In this document: piece after piece, positions 15,235-22,739 of the stretch
Numbering within the stretch: the first letter of the stretch is position 1
Layout: every line of letters begins with the position of its first letter
Assembly (NCBI GenBank): GCA_964619055.1
Contig: CAZUDB010000056.1
Span: 1 to 23,746, forward strand
Source of the DNA: CAYVUM01 sp964619055
GTDB lineage: Bacteria > Pseudomonadota > Alphaproteobacteria > Rhodospirillales > Defluviicoccaceae
Length of the DNA: 23,746 nucleotides
Direction of reading: 5' to 3'
Translations under genes and position numbers: made by a program
The notes under the pieces: generated by a model
The model's database searches: none
What the model was told of the DNA's origin: nothing
What the model saw: only the letters and a program-made list of their open reading frames with translations

Positions 15235-16247
15235 GTCTCCGCCTCATCATAACCGCTGAGCGACAGTGCCTGAGCGGCGAACCCGCGCGTCCGCGCCCAG
15301 TGAACAAGCGCTTCTTCGCGCCCGTGTGTAACGAGCACGGTGGGGGCAGCCACATCGTCGAGGGTCGCTGTCAACTCATCCCAATCGGCGTGATCGGAAA
15401 TCACCAGCGGCAGCTCGACGCCGCGCTGACGCGCCCGTTGGCGAACAGCCATCCAGCCGGATGCCATGGCGATGACGGGATCGGGAAAGGCTCGGGCCCA
15501 GCGATCGGCCAGCGCGGACGGCGGACACAGGATGATCTCCCCCGCCAGGTCCCGCCGCTTGCCGGCATTGGCATGGGGCAGGTCGCCGAGCGCGACGCCT
15601 TCGAATTCATAAAGATCGCAGAGCGAGCGCAAGGCACCATGGATCCAGATCGGCCGGTCATAGCCCGCTGCCCGTAGCAGGCGGATCAGCCGCTGGCATT
15701 TGCCGAGGGCGTAAACGCCAACCAGATGCGCCCGCTCCGGAAACAGGCGGACGGATGCGATGAGCTTGGCGATTTCGTCGCGATCCGGCGGGTGGCGATA
15801 GACGGGAAGGCCGAAGGTAGCTTCGGTGACGAAGACATCGCACGGAACGACACGGAACGGCGCACAGGTCGGGTCGGCCCGGCGCTTGTAATCGCCGGAG
15901 ATCACAACCCGCGAGCCCTCGTGCTCCAGCACGATCTGCGCACTGCCGAGGATGTGACCTGCCGGCGCCAACCAGACGGTCACGTCGCCGATGTGGACGG
16001 GCTCGTCATAGCCAGGAGTTTCGATCGTGCCGCCCGCATCGTTGCCATAGCGCGCCCGCATGATCGCTGCCGTTCCCGGCGTTGTCAGTACGGCACCGTT
16101 ACCGGGCCGGGCGTGATCGGCGTGACCATGGCTGATGACGGCGCGCTTGGCGCTGCGGGTTGGGTCGATGAAAAAGTCCCCGGGCAGGCACTGCAGGCCC
16201 ATTGGGGTCGGGCGGAGCCAGGCGGTCCAGGGTTGATGAGCGAACAT
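15231..16247 (-). CDS. Ligase-associated metallo-beta-lactamase/beta-CASP DNA exonuclease
   Basis: A 338-residue predicted DNA exonuclease of the SNM1/beta-CASP type. Metal ligands are visible in HGHADHA (about 40-46), the histidine of PAGHILGSAQ, and SGDYKRRADP; the beta-CASP part carries VYALGKCQRL and ISDHADWDEL, with LVTHGREEAL at the end. It is the partner of the adjacent ligase, generating or cleaning ends for sealing. It is transcribed away from the helicase gene. Its ATG at 16247 overlaps the ATG at 16246 on the other strand, although the real helicase start is probably further in. No clear ribosome binding site precedes 16247; an internal ATG 45 bases downstream (16202) would still retain the domain. 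Confidence 0.93.
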   Translation of the reverse strand: MFAHQPWTAWLRPTPMGLQCLPGDFFIDPTRSAKRAVISHGHADHARPGNGAVLTTPGTAAIMRARYGNDAGGTIETPGYDEPVHIGDVTVWLAPAGHILGSAQIVLEHEGSRVVISGDYKRRADPTCAPFRVVPCDVFVTEATFGLPVYRHPPDRDEIAKLIASVRLFPERAHLVGVYALGKCQRLIRLLRAAGYDRPIWIHGALRSLCDLYEFEGVALGDLPHANAGKRRDLAGEIILCPPSALADRWARAFPDPVIAMASGWMAVRQRARQRGVELPLVISDHADWDELTATLDDVAAPTVLVTHGREEALVHWARTRGFAAQALSLSGYDEAET

Positions 16248-16252
16248 GTTCG
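16241..16252. promoter_or_regulatory. Perfect palindrome at the divergent exonuclease/helicase start
   Basis: CGAACATGTTCG is a perfect 12-base palindrome lying exactly where the two halves of the repair cluster diverge, over the exonuclease start codon. Its GAAC/GTTC half sites resemble those of LexA boxes, but the two-base spacing fits neither the Gram-positive (GAAC-N4-GTTC) nor the alphaproteobacterial (GTTC-N7-GTTC) box. It is a candidate operator only. Confidence 0.3.
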
Positions 16253-16290
16253 AGGCGGTTGGCGGCTACGGTTCCGGTGCTGCGGCGTCA

Positions 16291-18741
16291 ATGCATAGCC
16301 CTATGTATATGGACATGGAAATCGCGCTGCCGCCTCCATTCGTCCGATGGTTCGCGAGCCGGGGCTGGTCCCCGCACCGTCACCAGCTCGAAATGCTGGG
16401 GGCGGCCCGCGAGAGTGCCGCCACCTTGCTGATCGCGCCCACGGGCGGCGGCAAGACGCTCGCCGGTTTTCTCCCGAGCATGGTCGAGCTCGCGGAAGGT
16501 CGCCACGACGGCCTCCACACTCTGTACGTTTCGCCGCTGAAGGCGCTGACGGTGGACGTTCACCGTAATCTGGAAATCCCGATCGCCGAGATGTCTCTTC
16601 CGATCCGGGCGGAAACCAGAACCGGCGACACGCCACAGGCAAAACGCCAGCGTCAGCGCTCCCGGCCGCCGCAGATCCTGCTGACGACGCCGGAATCGCT
16701 GGCCCTGCTGCTGTCCTATCCTGAGGCGGCGACGATGTTCGGCGGGCTTAGGACCTTGATTGTTGACGAGCTTCACGCGCTCGCGGGCACCAAGCGGGGA
16801 GACTTGCTTTCGCTAGGCATGACCCGTCTGTCCACCCTGGCGCCGGGATGTCGACGGGTCGGGCTGTCGGCGACGGTGGCCTGGCCCGAGTCCCTTCGTG
16901 CGTGGCTGTCGCCGGACGCTCAAGCCAAGCGGACCCGCGTCGTCTTGGGCGATGACGGCGCCGAGGCCGATGTTCGCATCCTTGAGACGCTTGAGAAGAT
17001 GCCGTGGTCCGGACACATGGCGGTTCACACGCTGCCCGCAGTCTATCAGGCGATCAGAGCGGCTGGTACCGCGCTCGTCTTCGTCAACACCCGCGCTCAG
17101 GCCGAGATCGTTTTTCGCCAGCTCTGGTATCTGAATGACGATAACCTGCCGATCGCCCTGCACCACGGCAGTCTCGCAGTGGAGCAGCGGCGCAAAGTGG
17201 AGGCCGCGATGGCGGCCGGGCGCTTGCGGGCGGTGGTTGCCACCTCGTCCTTGGATCTCGGCGTCGACTGGGCGGCGGTCGATCTGGTGATCCAAGTGGG
17301 AGCACCGAAAGGGGTCAGCCGCCTGATCCAACGGATCGGCCGGGCCGGTCATCGATTGGATCGGCCGAGCCGTGCCCTGCTCGTGCCCGCCAATCGGTTT
17401 GAGGTGCTGGAATGCCGGGCGGCTTTGGAAGCCGTGAAGGCCGGGACGCTCGACGGTGATCCGCCAACGACCGGCGGCCTCGATGTGCTCGCCCAGCATG
17501 TCCTGTGCCTGACCTGTGCGACACCGGTTTCGGCGGACGAGCTTTATGAGGACGTCCGCCGCGCGGCCCCATACGAAGGCCTGACTCGGGCCGATTTCGA
17601 CGATGTGCTCCGCTATGTGGAGAACGGTGGCTACGCGCTCGATAGTTATGAGCGCTACCGCCGTCTCGTCCGCGACGAAGAAGGTCGCTACCGGGTTGCG
17701 GATCGCCGCTTCGCCCATCTCTATCGCATGAATGTGGGCACCATTGTCGAAGCGGTTACGCTGAAGGTGAAGCTGAAACGCGGGCCCACACTCGGTGAGG
17801 TGGAGGAGTATTTTGTTCAGGGCCTCCAGCCCGGAGACACGTTCGTGTTTGCCGGAGAGGTGTTGAAGTTCGAGGGCATTCGGGATCTGGCCGTGATCGC
17901 CAGCCGCGCAACGGGGGCCGAGCCGAAAGTGCCCGCCTATGCCGGCGGTCGCCTGCCGTTGACCACGCACCTTGCCCATCGCGTTCGGGCCTTGCTGGCC
18001 GATCCGGCAACGTGGTCCGATCTGCCGCAGCCGGTGCGGGAATGGCTGGACCTGCAACGAGCGCGCTCCTCGTTTCCCGATCGTGACGGTTTGCTCGTTG
18101 AGACGTTTCCGCGTGCCGGCCGGGAGTTCTTGGTGGCTTACACGTTCGAGGGGCGCAACGCCCATCAAACGCTCGGCATGCTGCTGACCCGGCGGATGGA
18201 GCGGGCAGGCTTGTCTCCGCTCGGCTTCGTTGCCACCGATTATGTCCTGGCGGTGTGGAGCCGCCGGCAGGCCGTCGACATGGACGGCTTGTTTGCCGAG
18301 GACATGCTGGGCGATGACTTGGAGGAGTGGATGGCCGAAAGCTCGATGCTGAAGCGGACGTTCCGTAACGTCGCCGTCATCGCCGGGCTGATCGAGCGGC
18401 GCCATCCGGGACACGAGAAGACCGGCAGGCAAGTGACCGTGAATTCGGACCTGATCTATGACGTCCTGCGCCGCTACGAGCCGGGGCATGTGCTGTTGCG
18501 CGCTACTCGTGCTGACGCCGCCAAAGGATTCATCGACTTAAAGCGACTCGCTGCCATGCTGACCCGTGTTCGCGGCCGCATCACCCACCGCCCGCTCGCG
18601 AAGGTCTCTCCGCTGGCCGTGCCGGTTCTGCTGGAGATCGGCAAGGAGGCGGTGTTTGGCGCCGCAATCGATGAGGTGCTGGACGACGCTGCCCAAGCGC
18701 TGATCGCTGAAGCCACCGATGTGGATCAGGACGCGGCATGA
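16291..18741 (+). CDS. Lhr-type ligase-associated DEXH-box helicase
   Basis: This is an ATP-dependent 3'-to-5' translocating helicase with the Lhr core. Counting from the ATG at 16291 (816 residues): Q-like HRHQLEML, Walker A APTGGGKT (49-56), TTPESLALLL, DELH box (159-162), SATVAWPESL, FVNTRAQAEIVF, and motifs V/VI in TSSLDLGVDWAAVDLVIQVGAPKGVSRLIQRIGRAGHR. The winged-helix and Lhr-core carboxy terminus follows, with a normal length for the ligase-associated form. The frame is open to ATG 16246, but 16291, 16303, 16309 or 16315 fit the family start better; no ribosome binding site settles it. The stop overlaps the pdeM ATG (ATGA). It works with the ligase, exonuclease and phosphoesterase in DNA repair. 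Confidence 0.95.
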   Translation: MHSPMYMDMEIALPPPFVRWFASRGWSPHRHQLEMLGAARESAATLLIAPTGGGKTLAGFLPSMVELAEGRHDGLHTLYVSPLKALTVDVHRNLEIPIAEMSLPIRAETRTGDTPQAKRQRQRSRPPQILLTTPESLALLLSYPEAATMFGGLRTLIVDELHALAGTKRGDLLSLGMTRLSTLAPGCRRVGLSATVAWPESLRAWLSPDAQAKRTRVVLGDDGAEADVRILETLEKMPWSGHMAVHTLPAVYQAIRAAGTALVFVNTRAQAEIVFRQLWYLNDDNLPIALHHGSLAVEQRRKVEAAMAAGRLRAVVATSSLDLGVDWAAVDLVIQVGAPKGVSRLIQRIGRAGHRLDRPSRALLVPANRFEVLECRAALEAVKAGTLDGDPPTTGGLDVLAQHVLCLTCATPVSADELYEDVRRAAPYEGLTRADFDDVLRYVENGGYALDSYERYRRLVRDEEGRYRVADRRFAHLYRMNVGTIVEAVTLKVKLKRGPTLGEVEEYFVQGLQPGDTFVFAGEVLKFEGIRDLAVIASRATGAEPKVPAYAGGRLPLTTHLAHRVRALLADPATWSDLPQPVREWLDLQRARSSFPDRDGLLVETFPRAGREFLVAYTFEGRNAHQTLGMLLTRRMERAGLSPLGFVATDYVLAVWSRRQAVDMDGLFAEDMLGDDLEEWMAESSMLKRTFRNVAVIAGLIERRHPGHEKTGRQVTVNSDLIYDVLRRYEPGHVLLRATRADAAKGFIDLKRLAAMLTRVRGRITHRPLAKVSPLAVPVLLEIGKEAVFGAAIDEVLDDAAQALIAEATDVDQDAA

Positions 18742-19457
18742 CGGCCACGTCCCTGCGGTTTGCCGGGGTGTCGCTCCTGGCCGATGTTTCCGGCGCGCTC
18801 GTGATCGAGGACGACGCCACACTGGTGGTCGCCGATCTCCACTTCGAGAAGGCATCGTGCCTCGCCCGTGCCGGTGCTCTGTTGCCGCCGTACGACAGTC
18901 AGGCCACGCTCGGTCGGTTGGCCGACGTTGTCGGCCGATATGCCCCGCGTCGGATCGTCTGCCTCGGCGACAGTTTCCACGACCCGAATGCACCGCTGCG
19001 TCTCCGCCACGAAGACCGACGCGCCTTGCGATCTCTTGTCGAGCGGGTGGATTGGTGGTGGCTGCTTGGCAATCATGACATGGCGGGCGCGCCCGCGCTG
19101 AACAGCCAGGTGGGTGGCCGTATTGTGGAGGACATGCGGATTGGCCCGCTGACGCTCCGCCACCAAGCAATGGCGGGGGCGGTGCCCGGCGAGATCTCGG
19201 GTCACTTCCATCCCAAGGCGTCGGTGCTGTCTGGCGGGCGCCGGGTGACGGCACGTTGCTTCGTTTCCGATGGCAGTCGTCTCATCCTACCGGCCTTCGG
19301 CAGCTATGCAGGTGGGCTCGACGTCCTGGACCCGGCCATCAGCGATTTGTTGCAACCCCAGTTCACCGCCTATGTGCTCGGTCGCCAGCGTGTCCATGCT
19401 CTCCAACGCGACATGCTTCACCCCGGTCACCAATCCATCGCGCTCGGGACTCCGTAG
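18738..19457 (+). CDS. pdeM: Ligase-associated metallophosphoesterase PdeM
   Basis: A 239-residue calcineurin-like phosphoesterase, the fourth member of the Lhr-ligase-exonuclease module. All metal-ligand motifs are present: ADLHFEKAS (32-40), LGDSFHD, LLGNHD and GHFHPKAS, followed by RCFVSDGSRLILPAFGSYAGGLDV, typical of PdeM. It probably removes blocked phosphate ends or acts as a DNA phosphodiesterase during repair. It is coupled to the helicase gene by an ATGA overlap. Confidence 0.94.
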   Translation: MTATSLRFAGVSLLADVSGALVIEDDATLVVADLHFEKASCLARAGALLPPYDSQATLGRLADVVGRYAPRRIVCLGDSFHDPNAPLRLRHEDRRALRSLVERVDWWWLLGNHDMAGAPALNSQVGGRIVEDMRIGPLTLRHQAMAGAVPGEISGHFHPKASVLSGGRRVTARCFVSDGSRLILPAFGSYAGGLDVLDPAISDLLQPQFTAYVLGRQRVHALQRDMLHPGHQSIALGTP

Positions 19458-19495
19458 CTGTCACCAACTTGCAACGGCTGTTGAGGGGAGGCCAC

Positions 19496-20224
19496 ATGGC
19501 CGCACCTGTGTTGATTTTTGGCGCCACCGGCGGCATCGGCCGCGCCCTGTCGCAAAGGCTTGCCGCTTCGAGCGTTCCTCTGTTCTTGACGGCCCGATCG
19601 GCGGATCGCTTGCAGGCGCTCGCGGGGGAGTTGGGCGCCGCGTCGACCGCCGCCGATGTGATGGACCCGGTCGCCATCGAGCAGGTGGTGGGAGCGGCCG
19701 TCGCTTCGGGTGGGCTCAGCGGTCTCGCCTATTGTGTCGGCTCCATTGTCCTGAAGCCGCTCAAAATGGCGAAAGACGTCGATTTTCTCGATGCGTTCCG
19801 CTTAAACACACTGGGCGCGGCCTTGGCCGTTAAAGCCGCACAGCCGGCCCTTTCGGCTGCCGGTGGCTCGGTGGTGCTGTTCTCCACCATTGCCGTCGCC
19901 CAAGGCTTTCAGAGCCATGCCGTGATTTCGGCCGCCAAGGGTGGCATCGAGGGGCTGACCCGGGCGCTCGCCGCCGAACTGGCGCCGAGGGTCCGGGTCA
20001 ACGCCGTGGCTCCGAGCTTGACGGACACGCCGTTGGCAGCACCCATCACCTCTAATGAAACCATGGCCAAGGGCATCGCTCAGATGCATGCCTTGCCGCG
20101 CCTCGGGACTGTCGATGACATGGCCGCGGCGGCGGCTTGGTTGCTTGGGCCCGAAAGCACTTGGATCACCGGGCATGTGTTGCCTGTCGACGGCGGGAGA
20201 GGCCGTGTTCGCACCAAGGGTTAG
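19496..20224 (+). CDS. Atypical SDR-fold protein lacking the catalytic tyrosine
   Basis: A 242-residue Rossmann-fold SDR relative, starting at an ATG behind a very strong GAGGGGAGG ribosome binding site. The cofactor loop GATGGIG, the VMDPV adenine-site region and the RVNAVAPSLTDTPL end are conserved. The active-site tyrosine of YxxxK is replaced: the sequence is HAVISAAKGG, with Ile144 in the Tyr position and Lys148 kept. The usual catalytic serine region reads LFSTIAV. It may therefore bind a nucleotide cofactor without normal reductase activity, or use other chemistry. I recall similar Tyr-less SDRs near photolyase genes in stress clusters. It follows pdeM by 38 bases and could be read from the repair operon or from a weak promoter at 19431-19460. 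Confidence 0.9.
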   Translation: MAAPVLIFGATGGIGRALSQRLAASSVPLFLTARSADRLQALAGELGAASTAADVMDPVAIEQVVGAAVASGGLSGLAYCVGSIVLKPLKMAKDVDFLDAFRLNTLGAALAVKAAQPALSAAGGSVVLFSTIAVAQGFQSHAVISAAKGGIEGLTRALAAELAPRVRVNAVAPSLTDTPLAAPITSNETMAKGIAQMHALPRLGTVDDMAAAAAWLLGPESTWITGHVLPVDGGRGRVRTKG

Positions 20225-20255
20225 GAAATTCGACCTCTCTGGCGAAGGCAATAAC

Positions 20256-20576
20256 CTACGTTTGCCCCTCGCTAACCGGCGTGGCCGCGTCCAAGGCATT
20301 GTGCGCCGTATCCACCAGATCATGGATCAGATGACGCACGGTTGTCGCCGGGGCCGCAACAACGTGACTGCGGATCGCCAGCGTCATGGCCAGCGCCTGC
20401 AAGACGTCACCATCACTGACGTTGCCGCGTTCCTGGACGATATCCGTGATGGTTGCGAGCAGGGCGTCCGTCAACATGCCAACGTCCTCCGGCGACCGCG
20501 TTTGCGGATGCAGCTCGAAGTTGGCCTGAAACGACTCGCCCGACGCCGCGATGCAGGTGATGGGCAGCTTGATCAT
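20256..20576 (-). CDS. Hypothetical 106-residue protein, last gene of a small-protein operon
   Basis: I do not recognise the family. The product begins MIKLPITCIAASGESFQANFEL, is largely helical by composition (TDALLATITDIVQERGN, DVLQALAMTLAIRSHVV, TTVRHLIHDLVDTAHNALDAA), has no signal peptide, and is weakly acidic. It looks like a soluble, possibly dimeric helical protein. Its ATG overlaps the stop of the preceding small gene (ATGA), which argues that both are real and co-translated. It converges on the SDR gene, with 31 bases between the stops. Confidence 0.7.
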   Translation of the reverse strand: MIKLPITCIAASGESFQANFELHPQTRSPEDVGMLTDALLATITDIVQERGNVSDGDVLQALAMTLAIRSHVVAAPATTVRHLIHDLVDTAHNALDAATPVSEGQT

Positions 20577-20764
20577 GACGGTTCCGCCGATCCGAGAGGT
20601 GCCTCCGGCGCAGCAAAATCGCTGGCTTCAGGTGTTGCGGGCCAATCGTCTAGATCATCCCGATGCCGGTTGGCGAGCGCTTTGGCGGCGTAGACCGCAA
20701 GGACGCCAACGGCGATACCGCCAGCCAAGTGTAACGCGAAGTTAAAGCTCTGGCGCAGAATCAC
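20573..20764 (-). CDS. Small single-helix membrane protein
   Basis: A 63-residue protein with one clear membrane helix (FALHLAGGIAVGVLAVYAAKALA, about residues 8-30), then a basic junction (NRHRDDLDDW) and an acidic Pro/Ala-rich tail, which suggests the tail faces the cytoplasm. It starts at GTG 20764, directly behind GGAGGTGG. Its GTGA overlaps the preceding stop, and its own stop overlaps the 106-residue gene. The chained overlaps and good ribosome binding site support it. No known family recognised. Confidence 0.65.
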   Translation of the reverse strand: MILRQSFNFALHLAGGIAVGVLAVYAAKALANRHRDDLDDWPATPEASDFAAPEAPLGSAEPS

Positions 20765-20913
20765 AGCCCACCTCCAGATCCAAAACCGGCGCGGCGACGC
20801 GATCCAAGAGACCGATCTCCGACGCGGCGTTTGTCACAGAACCAAGCGGCGGCCGCGCCGATCGCGACACCCTTTATAAAACCACACGTGGCAACAAGGC
20901 CCGACAGCAACAT
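20761..20913 (-). CDS. Very small membrane-like protein (50 residues)
   Basis: The ATG at 20913 follows GAGGAG with good spacing. The product has a short hydrophobic segment (LLSGLVATCGFIKGVAIGAAAAAWF, residues 2-26) with two small-residue patches, then a strongly basic, Gly-rich tail ending in GSGGGL. The GGAGGTGG encoding the tail doubles as the ribosome binding site for the next gene, whose GTG overlaps this TGA. It is the first well-supported member of the chain. Function unknown; it could be the partner of the 63-residue membrane protein. Confidence 0.55.
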   Translation of the reverse strand: MLLSGLVATCGFIKGVAIGAAAAWFCDKRRVGDRSLGSRRRAGFGSGGGL

Positions 20914-20934
20914 ACCCTCGGTCTCCTCTGCTAA

Positions 20935-21099
20935 TTATCGATGCCGGAGGACCGGCAGGCCGACCATCCGAAACTGGTGATAGTACGTACCTTGTGCGCT
21001 GCCGGACGAATAGCCGAGCATCGGATAAAACCGGAGCACAAGCGTAACGTATCGGGCGAGCGTCACCAACCGCTGATCAGGGTTCCCGACTTGGACCAT
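20935..21099 (-). CDS. Possible 54-residue small protein between photolyase and the small-protein operon
   Basis: An ATG at 21099 opens a 54-codon frame ending at TAA 20937-20935, 21 bases before the next small gene on the same strand. The product (starting MVQVGNPDQRLVTLARYVTL and ending in VLRHR) is basic, with a moderately hydrophobic middle. GGAGAG sits directly against the ATG, which is closer than ideal. Start codons of this frame and the photolyase are only 17 bases apart on opposite strands. I recognise no family, and a competing open frame exists on the plus strand, so it may be spurious; the stretch could simply be the promoter region of both units. Confidence 0.3.
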   Translation of the reverse strand: MVQVGNPDQRLVTLARYVTLVLRFYPMLGYSSGSAQGTYYHQFRMVGLPVLRHR

Positions 21100-21116
21100 C
21101 TCTCCATCCGAATATC

Positions 21117-22640
21117 ATGGCAACGTTAAGATTTGTCTTGGGCGATCAACTGAGTGCCGGCATTTCGAGCCTTCGAGATCTGGACCCGGCAAGCGATATC
21201 GTGGTCATGGCCGAAGTGGCGGATGAGACCCGCTACGTTCCTCACCACCCAAAAAAAATCGCGTTCATCCTGGCAGCGATGCGACATTTTGCTGCTGACC
21301 TAACGGCCAAAGGCTATCGGGTCGACTATCGCGAGCTGGATGACAACGACGACGTCACGAGCTTGCGTGCCGCACTACACGCCGCCGTTCGGCGCCATCA
21401 ACCGGACCGGATCGTGGTAACGGAGCCCGGCGAGTGGCGGGTGCTGGAAGATATTCGCGGTTGGGAAGCCAGCGTGGGACGCCCCGTCGACGTCCGTTCC
21501 GATGATCGGTTTCTCTGTTCCCAGTCTGATTTTGCCGCGTGGGCCAAGGGGCGCAAGCAGCTGCGCATGGAGTACTTCTATCGCGAAATGCGCAAGATTA
21601 CGGGCCTGCTGATGTCGCCTTTCGGGCAGCCGGAGGGAGGGCAATGGAACTTCGATGCGGAAAATCGCAAGCGCATGCCGGACAGCGAACGCCCACCCAA
21701 ACCGGCGCAATTCGCTCCCGACGACGTGACGCGCTCTGTTCTGGCGGTGGTTCGTCAACGGTTTACCGACCATTTTGGCGATCTGGATCCGTTCTGGTTT
21801 GCAGTGACCGCAAAGGATGCCGCCGCCGCCTTTGAGCATTTCGTTCGCACCGCGTTGCCCAAGTTCGGCGACTATCAGGACGCCATGAAACAGGATGAGC
21901 CGACGCTGTATCATGCGGTCGTGGGGCTCTATCTCAACGCCGGGCTGTTGGAGCCGCTCGCCGTATGCCGGCGCGTGGAAAAGGCATACCGGGCCGGCCG
22001 CGTTCCCCTCAACGCCGCCGAGGGCTTCATTCGCCAAGTCATCGGCTGGCGTGAGTACGTGCGCGGCATCTACTGGCTCCACATGCCGGGCTATGGCGAG
22101 AGCAATCACCTGCATGCCCATCGGCCGCTTCCGGGCTTCTACTGGTCCGGCGAAACGGCGCTCAACTGCCTTGCTCAAAGCATCGGTCAGACCAAGCGGG
22201 AGGCCTACGCCCACCACATTCAGCGCCTGATGGTGACGGGGGTGTTCGCGCTGTTGGCCGGGGTCGAGCCGAAGGAAGTGTGCGAGTGGTATCTGGCCGT
22301 CTATGCCGACGCTTATGAATGGGTGGAATTGCCCAACACCCACGGCATGGCCCTGTTTGCCGATGGCGGGATCATGGCCTCAAAACCCTATGCCGCCAGC
22401 GGCAAATACATCGACCGCATGTCCGACTATTGCCGTCACTGCCGATACGACCCGGCCAAAGCCGTCGGCGACGATGCGTGCCCGTTCAACCTTCTGTATT
22501 GGAATTTTCTGGCTGAACACCGTGATCGTTTGGCCGGAAACCCGCGGCTCGCCATGATCTATCGGACCATGGACCGAATGGCGCCCGAGCGTATCGAGCG
22601 CATCCGAACCGAAGCGAAAGCGTTCCTGGCCACGCTCTAG
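21117..22640 (+). CDS. phrB: Iron-sulfur bacterial cryptochrome/(6-4) photolyase (FeS-BCP, PhrB/CryB type)
   Basis: This light-driven flavoprotein repairs (6-4) photoproducts or acts as a blue-light regulator. The 507-residue protein begins with the deoxyribodipyrimidine photolyase-related domain (TLRFVLGDQLS). It shows the family's YFYREMRKITGLLM and QWNFDAENRKR stretches and a carboxy-terminal FAD domain with GWREYVRGIYWLHMPGY and YAHHIQRLMVTGVFALLAGVEP. Four cysteines for a 4Fe-4S cluster lie at 351, 439, 442 and 455, the spacing reported for Agrobacterium PhrB (350, 438, 441, 454). The start is clear by homology although no good ribosome binding site precedes it. Photolyases are regular ChrR/RpoE regulon members, but I find no TGATC-N18-TAAG element here. 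Confidence 0.95.
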   Translation: MATLRFVLGDQLSAGISSLRDLDPASDIVVMAEVADETRYVPHHPKKIAFILAAMRHFAADLTAKGYRVDYRELDDNDDVTSLRAALHAAVRRHQPDRIVVTEPGEWRVLEDIRGWEASVGRPVDVRSDDRFLCSQSDFAAWAKGRKQLRMEYFYREMRKITGLLMSPFGQPEGGQWNFDAENRKRMPDSERPPKPAQFAPDDVTRSVLAVVRQRFTDHFGDLDPFWFAVTAKDAAAAFEHFVRTALPKFGDYQDAMKQDEPTLYHAVVGLYLNAGLLEPLAVCRRVEKAYRAGRVPLNAAEGFIRQVIGWREYVRGIYWLHMPGYGESNHLHAHRPLPGFYWSGETALNCLAQSIGQTKREAYAHHIQRLMVTGVFALLAGVEPKEVCEWYLAVYADAYEWVELPNTHGMALFADGGIMASKPYAASGKYIDRMSDYCRHCRYDPAKAVGDDACPFNLLYWNFLAEHRDRLAGNPRLAMIYRTMDRMAPERIERIRTEAKAFLATL

Positions 22641-22739
22641 GCGTCACGTCTTCGGGCCACGCGGACGCTAGCCACAATGGGGCAGAGTGGATAGTGTCCA
22701 ATTCGGGCGCGCCGGCCATGCGTCCAGGGGGAGGCGGAC

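Noticed and set aside
16813..18489. A 558-codon open frame on the minus strand inside the helicase gene
   Set aside because: It is the antisense shadow of a gene with all helicase motifs; its product is Arg/His/Pro/Gln-rich without domains.
21074..21103. TGATCA before the photolyase as a third ECF11 promoter
   Set aside because: Eighteen bases downstream the sequence is ATCTCT, with no TAAG-like -10.
20941..21129. A 62-codon plus-strand frame running into the photolyase start
   Set aside because: No ribosome binding site and it overlaps the photolyase start; possible promoter DNA or antisense of the small minus-strand frame.
21375..22343. A 322-codon minus-strand open frame inside the photolyase gene
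   Set aside because: Shadow of a conserved gene; no recognisable domain.
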